NCBI RefSeq assembly: GCF_024323335.1
Contig: NC_066579.1
Span: 248,055,575 to 248,119,574, forward strand
Origin: Lathyrus oleraceus
Taxonomy: Eukaryota; Streptophyta; Magnoliopsida; Fabales; Fabaceae
Reading direction: 5' to 3'
DNA: 64,000 nt
A program made the translations under genes and the position numbers. Below are positions 20,911 to 33,383 of the stretch, one piece after another. Under the pieces are notes generated by a model. It saw only the letters and a list, made by a program, of their open reading frames with translations. It was not told where the DNA came from and did no database searches. Positions within the stretch are counted from its first letter, which is position 1. The number at the start of each line of letters is the position of its first letter.

Positions 20911-23900
20911 ATGTCTGAATACGAACAAGAGAATTCCGCAACCAGAGAGGCCTTAGCTCAGCTCCAAGGTCAGATGGGTACCATTTTGGAACATCTCCAA
21001 GCCTAGAGAGACAATGTTGCTATTTTCAATCCAACTGACGCTAGTGTTGTAACTACTGCTGCTAGCGCAACTCTAGTTGTAATGGATTATGTTGACACTG
21101 TTGTTCAACCTGTTGTTGTAAGCCATCTTCTATTTCCAACTGGACCTAGTAGGTTTGTTGTTTCCTACCCATGGGGAATTCCTCATAAGTATGCTCCACA
21201 GTTTTCTAGTGGAAATACTTTCGTGTCGTACCAGCATTTCGTTGCCTCCTCCTCCAATGTGAATTCTGCCACCTTCTTATGGGGGATGCCAAATCACTTC
21301 TCAGCTCAAGGGGTTTAAACTGAAGAGACTCATCATCCTATTGTGAATATTGGTAATGTTGAAGACCAAGAGCTTGAGTATAGGGGACCTCCTATCACTT
21401 TCCATATTTCTACTCAACTACTTCAACAGAATCCTTATGTGTCTGCTGCTATGGTTCAACCGTTTTTTAACAATGTTGCACACTAGTATGCTCATTTTGG
21501 GGTACCTCTTGCTCCCAATGTGTAACCTAGGAGGATGTTTTCTCAAGAGGGCACTCCAACTGCTCAGACTCTGTATCCTTATTTGTTGTATCAGATGTAT
21601 CTGTAATTCATGCCACAACCTCCATCTGCTTAGGGTGTTACTCAGCGTCCTCCAAGGGTTTCCACTCAAAGGGTCCTCGGTTTCAATCAGCCAAGGCCTA
21701 CAGAGTATCATCTTTTAGAGGATAGGAACCGTTCTATTTAAGGTTTCTTTGCTCATGATTTGAATGATAGAGAATTGTGCTTAATGTCGAATGTTATGCT
21801 CTAACAAAAATTCAAGGTACCTCAATTGCTCAAGTACAAGGGTTTGAGTTGTCCACGAGTCATACCATTATGTACTACATGAAGATCGCTTCATATATTG
21901 ACAATGATGAGTTACTAATTCATTTCTTCCAAGACAACCTATATGGGGCATTATTGGATTGATACATGAATTTGGAACCCAAGAAGATAAGGACTTGGAA
22001 AGATTTGTCTGAGGCATTCTTGAATCAATACAAGTATAATATCAATATGGCTCTCATAAGATTGTCGTTTTAGAATCAGGCACAAAAGGCTAATGAGATG
22101 TTCAAAGAGTACGCGCAAAGGTGGTGCGAGATGGCTTCAAGAGTCATACCTTCTTTGTCTGATACTGAGTTAGTGGATATCTTTATGGGAACTTTACAAG
22201 GGTTATACTATGAAAATATGGTTGGTAGTTTGTCTTCAAAATTTGATAATATAGTGGTGATTGGAGAAAGAATAGAAAGTGGTCTCAAGCCAGGCAAGAT
22301 TACTAGTGGTAACAATAATCAACAATCTACATCCCAGAAGCCTTTGAACAGTTATGCAAAGAAGAAGGAAGGAGAAAAAAATGTTGTGACGGTAAGTGTT
22401 CCTCAATACCATGCTCCTATGGCCCTTGCTCCATACTTTCCTTATACATATATGGTTGCAACTCAATTCCAACAATAACTTTTCTAGTATCAATCGTAGT
22501 TTCAGCAGCCTCCCCAGGCTCCGCAACAACAACAGACTTCTCAGGGACAAGCTCCACAAAAGCAATATCAGAACAATAGAAACCAGAATCAAAATCTCCA
22601 TAATCAGGGTCAGAATTAGAATCAGAACCAAAGGCTTACATAGTATAGAAAGATTCATGTGTCGTACACACAGTTATTACCATACTTGGTGCATGTATGG
22701 GCTATTGTTCCCAAGGAGATTTCATCGACAATGCTTCCTTATAATCTAAAACACAACCCCAATTTATCATGTGCTTTCCATGTAGACTATGTTGGGCATT
22801 CAATTGAAGACTGTTTTGTGTTCAAGAACAAGGTGCAAGAACTTATTGATCAAGATATTCTATACTTTACCGAGGAGAAACTAAGTGTGAAGAATAATCC
22901 GTTACCCAATCATGGTGGCCCTACAGTCAATGCAGTTTTGGAGGAAGAAGAAACATAAATGGTCAGTCTAGTGGGTGAATTGGAGACTCAATTGTCAGTT
23001 ATCTCAACAAATTTTCAGAAGCAAGGTGTCTTAGATGGTGTTCATGATAATTGCAACATATGCAAGACTGAGCCAGATAGATGTGAAGAACTCAAGGGTT
23101 GTGTCCAAGAGTTGATGAATTAGAGGGTCTTACAGCTTGCAAGGGATAGAATCGTATAGGAAGTTTCTATCATTGAGTCGATCGAGATTGTGTACCGCAA
23201 GAAGAATATTGAGGCTCCAATGAACAAAATACAACCCATCAACATTCGTCTTCCCGCTAATTTTCCTTATAAAAATTCTAACGCGTTGCCTTGGAAATAT
23301 GATGCAACTATCTATGTTGGTGGAAAAGAAATCAAGTTTTCTGATACAGAAATTGTCAACATAGCAGGTACAGGTGGGATGACCCGCATCGGTCTTGTGT
23401 TTGCACCAAAGTATACTCCTAAGGTTATACCAACACCAATAGGGGTTCCTACTCCTTCACCTCAGGTAGGGGCACGTGTGTTTGTTCCTACCATTCTAGT
23501 TGAGACTTCAAAATGTAGTTCCAGTAGCACAACGAAGGTAGCCATTTCTAAGGGCAAAGAAGTAGCCAGAGAACAATAGCAGCTTATTGCAGAAGAAGGG
23601 CAAGAGTTTCTTAAGCTGATTAAGAAGAGTGATTTCAAGATTTTTGACCAGCTAGGCGAAACTCCTTCCAAGATTTCAATCTTATCAATGGTGCTCAGTT
23701 TAGGGGCTCACTGCAAGGCTCTGCTGAAAGTTCTTAATACAAATCATGTGATGTAAGACATTACGGTTGATCAATTTGATAACGTATTGGCTAATATCAC
23801 TGCAAGTCGGTACCTGGGTTTTAATGAAGTAGAGTTGATAGCCGAGAGGCACAATCACAACAAGTCTTTACACATCTCTATTACTTGTGCATATACCTTG

Positions 23901-24536
23901 GTCTCTAGAGTCCTAGTTGATACAGCCTCTTCACTCAACATGTTGTTGAAGAGCACATTGAGTCAATTGCAGTTTGAAGGACCAGAGATGTGGGCTAGTG
24001 TGCTAATTTTACGAGCTTTTGACAAATCAAGGAGGAGAGTGATTGGAGAGTTAGATTTTCCGATCTGTGTGGGTCCTTACTAATTCATTGTTACTTTACA
24101 AGTAATTTACATTCATCCTTCTTACAGCTACTTGTCGGGGAGGCCATGGATTCGTGTTGTCAGTGCAGTAACATCCACTTTGCATCAGAAAATGAAATTC
24201 ATGGTTGGAGACAAGCTTGTGATTGTCTGCGGTGAAAAAGATTTTGTGATCAATGAATTTTCATACTTTCGATATGTGGAGACAGAGGAAGGGACAACTA
24301 AGGTCCCTTTCCATTTTTTGTATTTCAAAAATGTCATCTCTGCTTCCGTTAATCTGAGCCAGTCAACGGCTGCAGTGTTATCTTCAGCAGAAAATGCGAG
24401 GAAGACTGTTGAAAAGGGCCCTCTCTCCGCTTGGGGACAGATTGTGAACATAGATGAAAAGCACGGCCATTTTGGTATTGGTTATCATCTTGTTTCCCAT
24501 CATCCAAGTGCAAGGGGGCACAGGAAGTTCAATTAA
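20911..24536 (+). pseudogene. gag-protease of element C, broken
   Basis: Starts at ATG 20911 with a helical N-terminus and is interrupted from the second line of codons onwards. Capsid-type sequence lies at about 21780-22300. A zinc-knuckle-like C-X2-H-X5-H-X4-C is at 22770-22814. The protease has DTASS (about 23930) where DTGSS is expected, and its GRPWI block is near 24137. The end at 24536 lines up with the end of gag-pro in A. Many TAG/TAA codons fall where A or D have glutamine codons. Confidence 0.75.
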
Positions 24537-24943
24537 ATTTGGTTCAGTATTGCAGGCTACTAGTATGATCTCTACATAATAATGGTGGATGGTGCAAGTT
24601 CCAGTAAGCCAACAGTTCCGATTTCGTCTGCATGTGTCCTCCTAGATTCAAGCTAGACAATTGGACCTCTATTGTAGTCCTTGTGGTCTTTTCCAAAGAT
24701 ATGTAATGCATTTTCTTTTTCTCACCCCTTGTCCTTGACTGAGGTATGCAGATAGCTTGTAAGGGATTTCCATTGTTTAAAAAACATTATGAAATCAATG
24801 AAAGGCAATTTTTATTACATTCAAAATCAAGCTCCCTTTTATTTATGTTATTTTACTTTTTCACTAAAATAAAATGGCAAAAGTTTATTTTTCTTTGACA
24901 CTTTTTCAAAAAAAGCCCATTCTAAAATAAGCTCATACGAATG
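24537..24943 (+). other. gag-pro/pol inter-ORF region (element C), possible intron
   Basis: Pyrimidine-rich, AT-rich sequence with a GAATGCAG acceptor-like site ending at about 24944, placed like the putative introns in A and D. No coding signal. Confidence 0.4.
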
Positions 24944-27900
24944 CAGAGCAAATAACTCCACTGAAAACAACTTTGCCGAAGTTCAATATAAATTTAGTTT
25001 TCCAATTAACCAAGCTAAAGTCGACGATGAAGAAGATTATGAAGTACCAACTGAACTTGTAAGGCTTCTTGAGCATGAAGAGAAAGAGGTTTATCCATAC
25101 AAATAGTCGATAGAAGTGATCAATCTTGGTTTCGATGAAGTCATAAGAGAAGTCAAGATAAGGGAATCCCTCGCCAAGCATGTAGACAGTGAGTTGGTCA
25201 AGCTACATCGTGAATATGTTCATGTCTTCACATAGTCTTATCAAGATATGTCTGGGTTGGATACAACTATTGTTGAACACCGCTTACCGCTCAAGCCCGA
25301 ATGTCCTCCGGTTAAACAGAAGCTTCGCATAACTAGACCCGACATGGAACTGAAGATTCGAGAAGAGGTTAATAAGCAGTTTGATGTTGGTTCCTTAGCT
25401 ATTATCGAATATCCTTAGTGGGTTGCTAATATTGTTCCGGTTCCGAAGAAAGATGGGAAGGTCAAAATGTGTGTGGATTACCGAGATCTTAACAAAGTGA
25501 GCCCAAAGGATGACTTTCCTTTGCCTCATATTGATGTTCTGGTAGATAACACTACTTAGCACTCAGTCTTTTCCTTCATGGATGGGTTTTCAGGGTACGA
25601 TCAAAAAAGATGGCTCTAGATAACATGGAGAAAACAACTTTCATTACACCCTGGGGGCCTATTGCTACAAAGTCATGCCATTTGGTTTGAAGAATGCAGG
25701 GGCAACATATCAGTGTGCTATGATAAATATCTTTCAAGACATGATCCACAAAGAGATTGAAGTTTATGTAAATTATATGATTGTCAAATCCAAGACTGAA
25801 GATGACCACTTGGACCATTTAAGAAAACTATTTTCCAGACTCTAGAAATTCAAGCTAAGGTTGAATCCTGCAAAGTGCACCTTTGGGGTCCGATTTGGCA
25901 AGTTGTTGGGGTTCATTGTGAGTCAGAGGGGTATTAAGGTTGATCTTGATAAAGTCATAGCCATTCAAGACATGCCAGCTCCCAAAACAAAAACAAAAGT
26001 TTGAGGCTTCCTTGGACGACTTAATTACATTTCAAGGTTCATATCCCATTTGACAACTACTTGTGAACCAATTTTCAAGTTGTTAAGAAAGAATCAAGCG
26101 ATCATGTGGAACAATGATTATCAAGAGGCATTTGACAAAATAAAATAATACTTGTAAGAACCACCGATCTTGAAACCACATGGTCCTGGTAGGCCACTAA
26201 TCATGTATCTCACCATGTTGGATGAATCAATGGGATGTGTATTGGGTCAACATGATGACACATGCCGAAAAGAGCATGCAATCTATTACTTAAGAAATAA
26301 GTTCATAGAATGTGAGATCAGATACTCACTATTAGAGAAGACTTGTTGTGCTTTAGCTTGGGTAGCTCGATGCCGGAGACAATATATGATTTTCCATGCA
26401 ACTTTGTTGATATTCAAAATGGACCCAATAAAGTATATTTTTGGTAAGCCCACTATCAGTGGAAGAATTTCCTAGTGGAAAATGTTGCTAACCAAGTACG
26501 ACATCCAATAGGTAACACATAATGTTATCAAGGGGGGTATCTTGTCCGACTACCCTACCCATCAACCCGTGGAAGGTTATCAACCGATGAAGTTTGACTT
26601 TCGGAATGAGGATATCATGTTCATCCAAGATTGAAATATCCCAGGCCCTGACGAAGGACCCAGACCAAGATCACGATGGACGCTCGTGTTCGACGGTGCC
26701 TCTAATGTAAAAGGAAATGGGATAGGAGAAATTATCATATCTCCCATTAGTTTTCACATTCCATTCACCACTAGATTATACTTTGACTGCACCAACAATA
26801 TGGAAGAATATGAGGCATTCATCTACGATATTGAAGTAACTATTGACTTAAGAATCAAGATTCTTGAAGTGTATGGGGACTCTGCTTTAGTGATCAGTCA
26901 AGTTCGACGAGAGTGGGAAACTAGGGATAAGAAGTTAATTATGTACAAAGAACACGTGGTGAAGTTGATTCCCTATTTTGATGACATCTCCTTTCATTAC
27001 ATCCCAGGGGAAGAGAATCGGTTAATCGATTCTCTATGTTTAAAGTCAAGTGGAAGAATGAAGCACCTGCCATCCATATTGACCACTTGGATGAACCACC
27101 ATATTGTCTTGCAATGGAGTCTGAGTCTGGCGATAAGACTTAATTCTATGACATTAAGAGATATCTGGAAAAATAAGAGTATCCCAAGTAAGCATCCATC
27201 AGTGATAAGAAGGCTTTGAGAAAATTTTATGCTAGGTTCTTCCTGAATGGGGACGTGTTGTACAAGAGGAATTATGATTCCGTGTTGCTTAGATGCATGG
27301 ATAGACACAAAGCAAATACGATCACAAGGTCCATCCATGAGGGTTATGAAGGTGTACATGCTATGGGGCCCTTCATGGCCAAGAAGATCCTTCGAGCTGT
27401 TTATTATTAGACAACCATGGAAGTCTATTGTTACAACTTTGTCAAGAGATGTCACATATGTCAGATATTTGGTGACAAGATTCATATTCCACCGACTCCA
27501 TTGAAATTTTTGACTTCTACTTGGCCTTTTGTCCCTGTGGGGTATTGACATGATTGACATGATTGAACTGAAAGCTTCTAATTATCATTGTTTCATCCTA
27601 GTCGCTATTGACTACTTCACAAAGTGGGTTGGAGTTGCTTCCTATGCGAATGTTACAAGACAAGTGGTTACACGATTCATAAAGAAAGAAATAATATGTC
27701 ACTACGGTGTTCCTAGCAAGATTATTACTGACAATGCCAATAACCTCAACAACAAAATGATGAGTGAGTTGTGCTAAGATTTCAAGGTCGAGCATCACAA
27801 ATCTTTACCACGCCGGCCCAAGATGTATGGTGTTATTGAAAAAGCTAACAAGAACATCATGAGAATCGTCTAGAAGATGGTCAAGACGTATAAGGAATGG

Positions 27901-28416
27901 CACGAGATGCTTCCTTTCGCTTTGCATGGCAATATAACTTAAATGCATAGTTCTACTAGGCAAACTCCTTATTCGCTTGTACATGGAATTTAGGCAGTCT
28001 TGCCTATTGAATTTGAAATCTGCCATGTCAGAGTCATCATGGAAGAAGATCTTATTGAAGCGGGATGGGTGCAATCCAGATATGATCAGCTGAATCTCAT
28101 TGAAGATAAGTGTTTGACGGTTGTCTGCCATTGTCAACTATACCCAAGACGCCTCAAGAGAGCTTTTGATAAGAAGGTTCTCCCTCACGTACACAAAGTA
28201 GGTGAACTAATGCTCAGTAGATACTCTCCTATTCACTCGGATCCTCGAGGCAAGTGGAATCCCAACTATGAAAGACCCTTCATTGTCAAAAGGTCCTTCT
28301 CAAGAGGGGCTCTCATTCTCACCATAATGGATGGGTAAGACTTGCCGATGTCGATGAATTCAGATACAGTCAAAAAATATTATGTCTACAAAAATGATGA
28401 ATACAAAGTCCACTAG
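24944..28416 (+). pseudogene. pol of element C: RT, RNase H, archaeal-type RNase H, integrase; dead
   Basis: Homologous to A pol throughout: acidic N-terminus, reverse transcriptase with fingers motif MCVDYRDLNK (about 25468), first RNase H remnant (about 26170-26470), second RNase H starting FDGASNVKG (26689), integrase zinc finger (27330-27470), GIDMI (27543) and ITDNAN (27723), ending in a VKKYYV stretch and TAG at 28414. The catalytic YVDD is changed to a Y-V-N-Y sequence near 25767, removing both aspartates. Many stops (for example near 25084, 25233, 25417 and 25557) and frame changes confirm a pseudogene. Confidence 0.8.
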
Positions 28417-29223
28417 AATGGCATCTGCATGAACCAATCTAGGCAAAATGGTTATCCCGATGGACCCAAAAAGAAATGTCCATGCAAAATTTAGGGATAA
28501 AACTAAAAGTATATACGAGCCCACTAAGTTGAAAATCCAAAAGGGAGACTTAGGAAAAAATGGGTATCCCGGTGGAAAAAAGAATAAAAATTTCACACAG
28601 AAGTTAGGGATAAAGCATTTGATGGTATCTCTTGAGCCTATCTTATCATCAGCTTGATCTCAGACATTATCAGATCAGTCCAATCATCGTCAACCGAAGC
28701 AATGTGTTAGATCCCAATGCTAGAGTAAATAACAACCAATGTTGTAATCATTGGAAAAACAAAACAAATTTCCCAATTCCATTTACTTTGTTTTTCAATT
28801 TCTAAAAACTCCTCTTTAAGGATTCTTGCATCCTTGTACACGCCTCATTTGTACAAAAAAAATTCACAGTCAATTTCAATCGTCATTTAGTTAATTCTTT
28901 TATTTTTCCGCATTTTTGTTTGCAAAAATAACTGCCTATATTGATTGCATAATGCTATAAAACTTTGAGAATAACATAAGCTAAATCAAAAGAAACACTA
29001 TATGCAATGCTTTGATTATTGAAAGCTCCATAGTAGATGTCCAGTACCTTACAGTAAGCACTTTCCGCATGAATCCCCGACTACTCAGTTGGACCAGGCA
29101 TTCGTTTTCCCCAAGTAGAGCCAGATGGCAGTCCTCAGGCAATAGGATTTTCCCTAACAACAGTAGTAATCAAAAACTTCCCCCTACACAGTTATGTTGT
29201 ATGGATACCGACAAGTTGAAGTC
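28417..29223 (+). other. 3' UTR of element C with hairpin units and tRNA-like motifs
   Basis: Two hairpins follow pol: ATGGAC/GTCCAT (28460-28465 with 28478-28483) and CTAAGT/ACTTAG (28524-28529 with 28548-28553), each followed by GCAAAAT or GGAAAAAATGGG as in A. Further on, about 29068-29200, are short motifs of the TTCCCCAAGTAGAG type like the array in A, but fewer. The end before the LTR (AAGTTGAAGTC) is a poor polypurine tract. Confidence 0.55.
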
Positions 29224-30812
29224 TGTAAGACCCTAATTTTGACCCTAAGATCCCTCATGCTATATCATCATTTGCATTGGCTTTGGGATAACACATTGGC
29301 ATCCTCTTTACCCCTTATTCATTGGGTTTGCATTGGGAGAGATCACCAAGCACATTTGATGGTATAATACTTTCTTTTTCATTATTTACTAACCAAAATA
29401 TCAAAAATACGTCTATATGTAGCTTTGTTTCTTTTATAGGTAGTGTGTGCATCCACTAATGCCTCATCAAGCTCACAACTAGGGTTTAAGACCATCAGTG
29501 CAAGGAGATCAATCAAGAGATGTTTCATATTGGTTCTATACATCATATATGGGTCCCCATGATCTTAATTTATCATTTTGATCAAGAATTCATCAAGAGT
29601 TTGAAGCTTGTTTTCCTCGGAAGCTCAAATTCATCTAAGTATCTTGTGTGACTTCCTCAACAAGTTTCTTCAATATTTGATCAAATATATAAAGGGATAC
29701 TTCATTATACATCATCCTATACATATATTATCCTCCATGAGTCCAAAATATCAAGAGAACTTCAAGTTTGCAAGTTGGTTCATGGTGGTTGATCAGAGAA
29801 AGTCAACTAGTCAAAACTGGGGTTCACTAGACCCTATCTCCTACACTTTTTGTCATATGAAAAATATTATAAGATAAATGTTACTTCTTATGACATTACA
29901 AACAACTTTCATGTTAAGTCCAAGAGCTATTTTTGCTTGGAAAGTCATTTTTATGGTGAAAGATTATAGATCATTTTGTTTGTGCCCTATTTAGGAGGTC
30001 AACTTCCAAGTACCATAACTTGCTCAATTTGTACGAGATGAAGGCCATCCAAGTTTCATGATCCATTAAAAGATGTCCTCTACAACTTTTATTCTTTTAG
30101 AAACTTCAAATTCAACTTCCAAGGGCATGTGCCAAGAGGAAACATTATAGCTTATTTTGGGTCATTACCATTGAACAAACAATTTTCCTCAACTTCTAAA
30201 ATGCATAAATCCTTCATGACAAATCCAAATTAGGTCAAATTAGTGACCAAATTTAGTAGGTTTGAAAGAGATACAACTTTTATGAAGGAAATGTTTCCAT
30301 TTGAAGCTCATGGAAAAAGAACTAACAACTCCATTCAAACTTTTGGCCCTTTGTGCTTTTTCTTATTAAAATTTTATTAAAAGCAATTCACCAACTTATT
30401 TGAAATTTTTACCATGAACTACGAGGTTTTGATCCCTCATTATTATGTTGGTAGGTAGGCACAAGACCGAAGGTCTTGTCAAACACAAAAATATAATCAA
30501 TGGATTCTTTTCTCACCCCCACACTCTATTTTTCTCAAACATCTTTTATACCAAACACATATGCAAACATAAAAAAGGGCTCCTTAGGAGTACCCAGGAC
30601 ACTTTGGGTGCTAACACCTTCCCTTTGTGTAACCAACCCCCTTACCTATAATCTTTGGAATTTTCTTCATTTTGATTTGAAAACTTCTTATCTTTGGGTT
30701 TTGTTCGTACTTTTCTCTTTTTCTTTTGGAAACAATAAAAGTGTGGTGGCGACTCTGGTTTTATTGACGTTAAGCTTATCCATAGCTTGATGGTCATGAA
30801 TTTACCGCTACA
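29224..30812 (+). repeat. LTR shared by elements C and D (1589 bp)
   Basis: Starts TGTAAGACCCTAATTTTGAC after C's 3' UTR and ends GCTACA before a primer binding site that belongs to D. It carries the LTR-end landmarks of this group: GAACTAC-TGAT (30417), GTAGGCACAAGACC-GAA-GGTCTTGT hairpin (30461-30479), an AGTA-loop hairpin (30582-30599), GGGTGCTAACACC (30605) and TGGCGACTCTG (30735). It serves both as 3' LTR of C and as 5' LTR of D. Confidence 0.7.
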
Positions 30813-30821
30813 TAAATTTAG

Positions 30822-30839
30822 TGGTGAATCTGCTATGGA
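30822..30839 (+). promoter_or_regulatory. Primer binding site of element D (tRNA-Arg type, diverged)
   Basis: TGGTGAATCTGCTATGGA, nine bases after the LTR end, matches 13 of 18 positions of the complement to the tRNA-Arg(ACG) 3' end as I recall it (TGGCGACTCCGCTGGGGA). The divergence fits an old element. Confidence 0.6.
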
Positions 30840-31693
30840 GTAGTCCTCAATGGGTTTAACCTACTTTTTATTTGTATATATTTGTATATTTGATGTTTGT
30901 ATATTTGTTTGTGTGATATAATCTGTCTGTTGTGCTTGGTGATCTCTAAGTGGTGAGATAAGTTCTAACCCGAACTTGAGTGAAATTAAGATAGGAGGAT
31001 GGTATAGTCATGTTCAACTTGTATGGAGTAGTCCTTAATAAGTTGGCTTCAGACCCATCTGCTCAGCGGAAACCCTTTTGGAGTTATTGATGTCACACGA
31101 GTTATTTGTGGATATGCATTATTTTCTCTGATTTGGGGTCCCAGAAGCTGAGGACCATAGAACATTTAACCCAAATTGGCCTATTTAGGATGTAGTGTGG
31201 AGACTGTTCAGGTGTAGACCTAATAACAGTTGTTACGCGATACTACACTCAAACGAGTTTCTCTTGAGAATATTATGGGTTGATGAGTCAGTCATCCTAA
31301 CCTATAATATCTGATAGATGGGATCAAGACTATGGGTACTTTTTATAACATGATCTATAAGTTCTTATCCTAATACACTCCTTTGGAATGGTTCTTAACC
31401 TGACTCCATGCTCGTGATTCACAACAAATCCTTTGATTCTTGGTTGATCCGATCAAGTCTTATCAATATCAATGGAACTTGGGTGTTAATAAGGTGAAAA
31501 CCATAATCCACCAAAATGGATGATTGATCTTGATGATGACTTGATCCATCCCTTGACCTTTGTTTGTGTGTGCCTTGTGTGTGATCCTTTGTTTGTGATT
31601 GTTGTATTTATGCATACATGCACATCATAACATTCATCACAGAAAAATAAATTTCAAGGAAACTAAGGTCTTGTTTGCAAATATTTTCAGACC
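30840..31693 (+). other. 5' leader of element D
   Basis: Non-coding. Starts at the primer binding site and ends with ATATTTTCAG just before the ORF1 ATG, an acceptor-like sequence. It contains two AT-rich blocks with repeated TTTGTATAT words (30880-30910) and twice an ATGGAGTAGTCCT word (30834, 31022). No gene. Confidence 0.5.
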
Positions 31694-33112
31694 ATGGATT
31701 GTGGACGAAGGAACACTAAGAAGTACAGTTTCAGATGTCCTGATTTGAAAGAGCTAAGAAAGTTGTCATATTTTGTATTAGACCCCTTGGACTTCAAACA
31801 ACGTCATGGGAAGCTTTTATCTATGTTATCTGTTGATGTGGTTGAAGGACTTTAGAGTGTTTTGGTTCAATTCTATGATCCTCTCTACCAGTGCTTCACT
31901 TTTCCTGATTATCAGTTTGTGCCTGCCTACATTGGAAGAATATGCCCATCTCTTGGGTATACCCGTATCTGACAAGGTACCTTTTAGTGGATTGGAGGAG
32001 ATTCCCAAATCTCATATTATAGCTTAAGCTCTTCATCTGAAGAAATCTGAGATTGATGCTCATTTGGTGAAGAAAGGAGGTATTCTTATGTTGACTTCTG
32101 AGTTCCATTGGAAAATCTACTGTCTTTTCTCAAGCCGGTAGTATGGATGCTTTTGAAGCCATCTTTCTATTGACGGTTTTGTTGATGTTAACTCCATTAG
32201 AATCTTCTTGATTGGGAATCTTGTTTCGACTTTGTTGGGTGACATGTATTTCTCTTTGCATTTGAGGAATTCTAAAGGTGGTGGGACTATTATGTGTTGT
32301 GTTCCTCTTCTGTACAAGTGGTTTATTTCACACTTTCCTCAGATGCCTACTTTTTTGGAGAACAAGCAATGTCTACGGTGGTCCCAAAGACTTATGTCTC
32401 TCATAAATGATGATATTGGTTGGTATGATTCTGCATTGAGTAGTGTGGACATTATTAATAGTTGTGGCGAGTTCTCTAATGTGCCTCTTATTGGTACACA
32501 AGTAGGAATCAACTACAACCCTGCTTTGGCTCGTCGTCAACTTGGGTTCCCCTTAAGAGATAAACCTAAAAACACTCACTTGGAAGGTCTATTCTATAAA
32601 AAGGGTAAAGATACCCTATATTTGAAGAAAAATATGATACATGCTTGGCATAATATGCGTAATAAAGGAAGATCCGAGCTTGGTCCATGCAACTGTGTAG
32701 CTTTGGAAGCTTACACTATTTGGGTGAAGAAGAGAGCTTTGGAGTTGAAGATGTCGTACGCCTGTGAAAGACCTATGTCTTTGGTTATGGATGAGCCATC
32801 AAATCTCCCTAACCAAGATGTAGAGGAGTTGGAAGACGCACTCACCAAGATGAAGCAAGAGAAAGATATGTGGGAAGAGCATTGGATGCTTTGAGCCGAA
32901 AGCATGAAGAGTTGAAACTTGGGTCGAAAGCAAAAGATGCACTTATTGATATTCTTAAAGACCGTACAATGAAGAGACAGAGAGAGCCAGAGGGTCTATA
33001 TTCCTCTAGTATGCCTCAACCTTCTGGTGCTTGGAAGAATATTATTTATCAGCTAGTTCTTGAGAAGGCTCAGATGAAGACATCCTTCAAGTCCGAGATT
33101 CGACGCATCTGA
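31694..33112 (+). pseudogene. Ogre ORF1 (DUF7745-like protein) of element D, broken
   Basis: ATG at 31694, then a TAG at 31853-31855. LVQFYDP, FTFPDYQFVP, LEEYAHLLG and VPFSGLEEIPK follow across a frameshift near 31925. The most intact block (32208-32894) has CCVPLLYKWFISHFPQMP, LRWSQRLMSL, GEFSNVPLIGTQVGINYNP, ARRQLGFPL and YTIWVKKRALEL motifs. A second frame carries the last 80 residues to 33112, with a heptad-like helix. Same family and position as in C. The protein is conserved among Ogre elements but has no known activity. Confidence 0.75.
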
Positions 33113-33383
33113 AGGAAGTATGCGCCCATAGCCAGATCATCTGATGCAGTTGATAGGGATACTTAGGATGATAGTTTCCTTTTCTCTTGTATTTGTATTT
33201 TGGTTTCTGAAATTGTACTCAGTGTAATCCTTCCAAAATTTTATGAAGAAAAAGAGATTTTGTGATCAATAAAATTGTTATTACTGTCTTTGAAAATAGG
33301 ACTTCATATGTTCCTTGAAATTAAAAAAAAATTAAAAGCATTGCATTTCATGCATCATTTGCATAGCAGGTTTCTGTCGCCAG

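Larger units (their letters stand above)
18147..30812 (+). mobile_element. Element C: decayed Tat/Ogre-type element with ORF1, gag-pro, pol and 3' LTR
   Basis: Internal leader, ORF1 (18785-20547), gag-pro (20911-24536), pol (24944-28416), 3' UTR and an LTR at 29224-30812 are all present in order on the plus strand. Every ORF has many stops and frameshifts, and the reverse transcriptase YVDD motif is destroyed, so the copy is old and dead. Its 5' LTR is not next to the leader; instead LTR B sits there, suggesting B landed in C. Confidence 0.75.
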
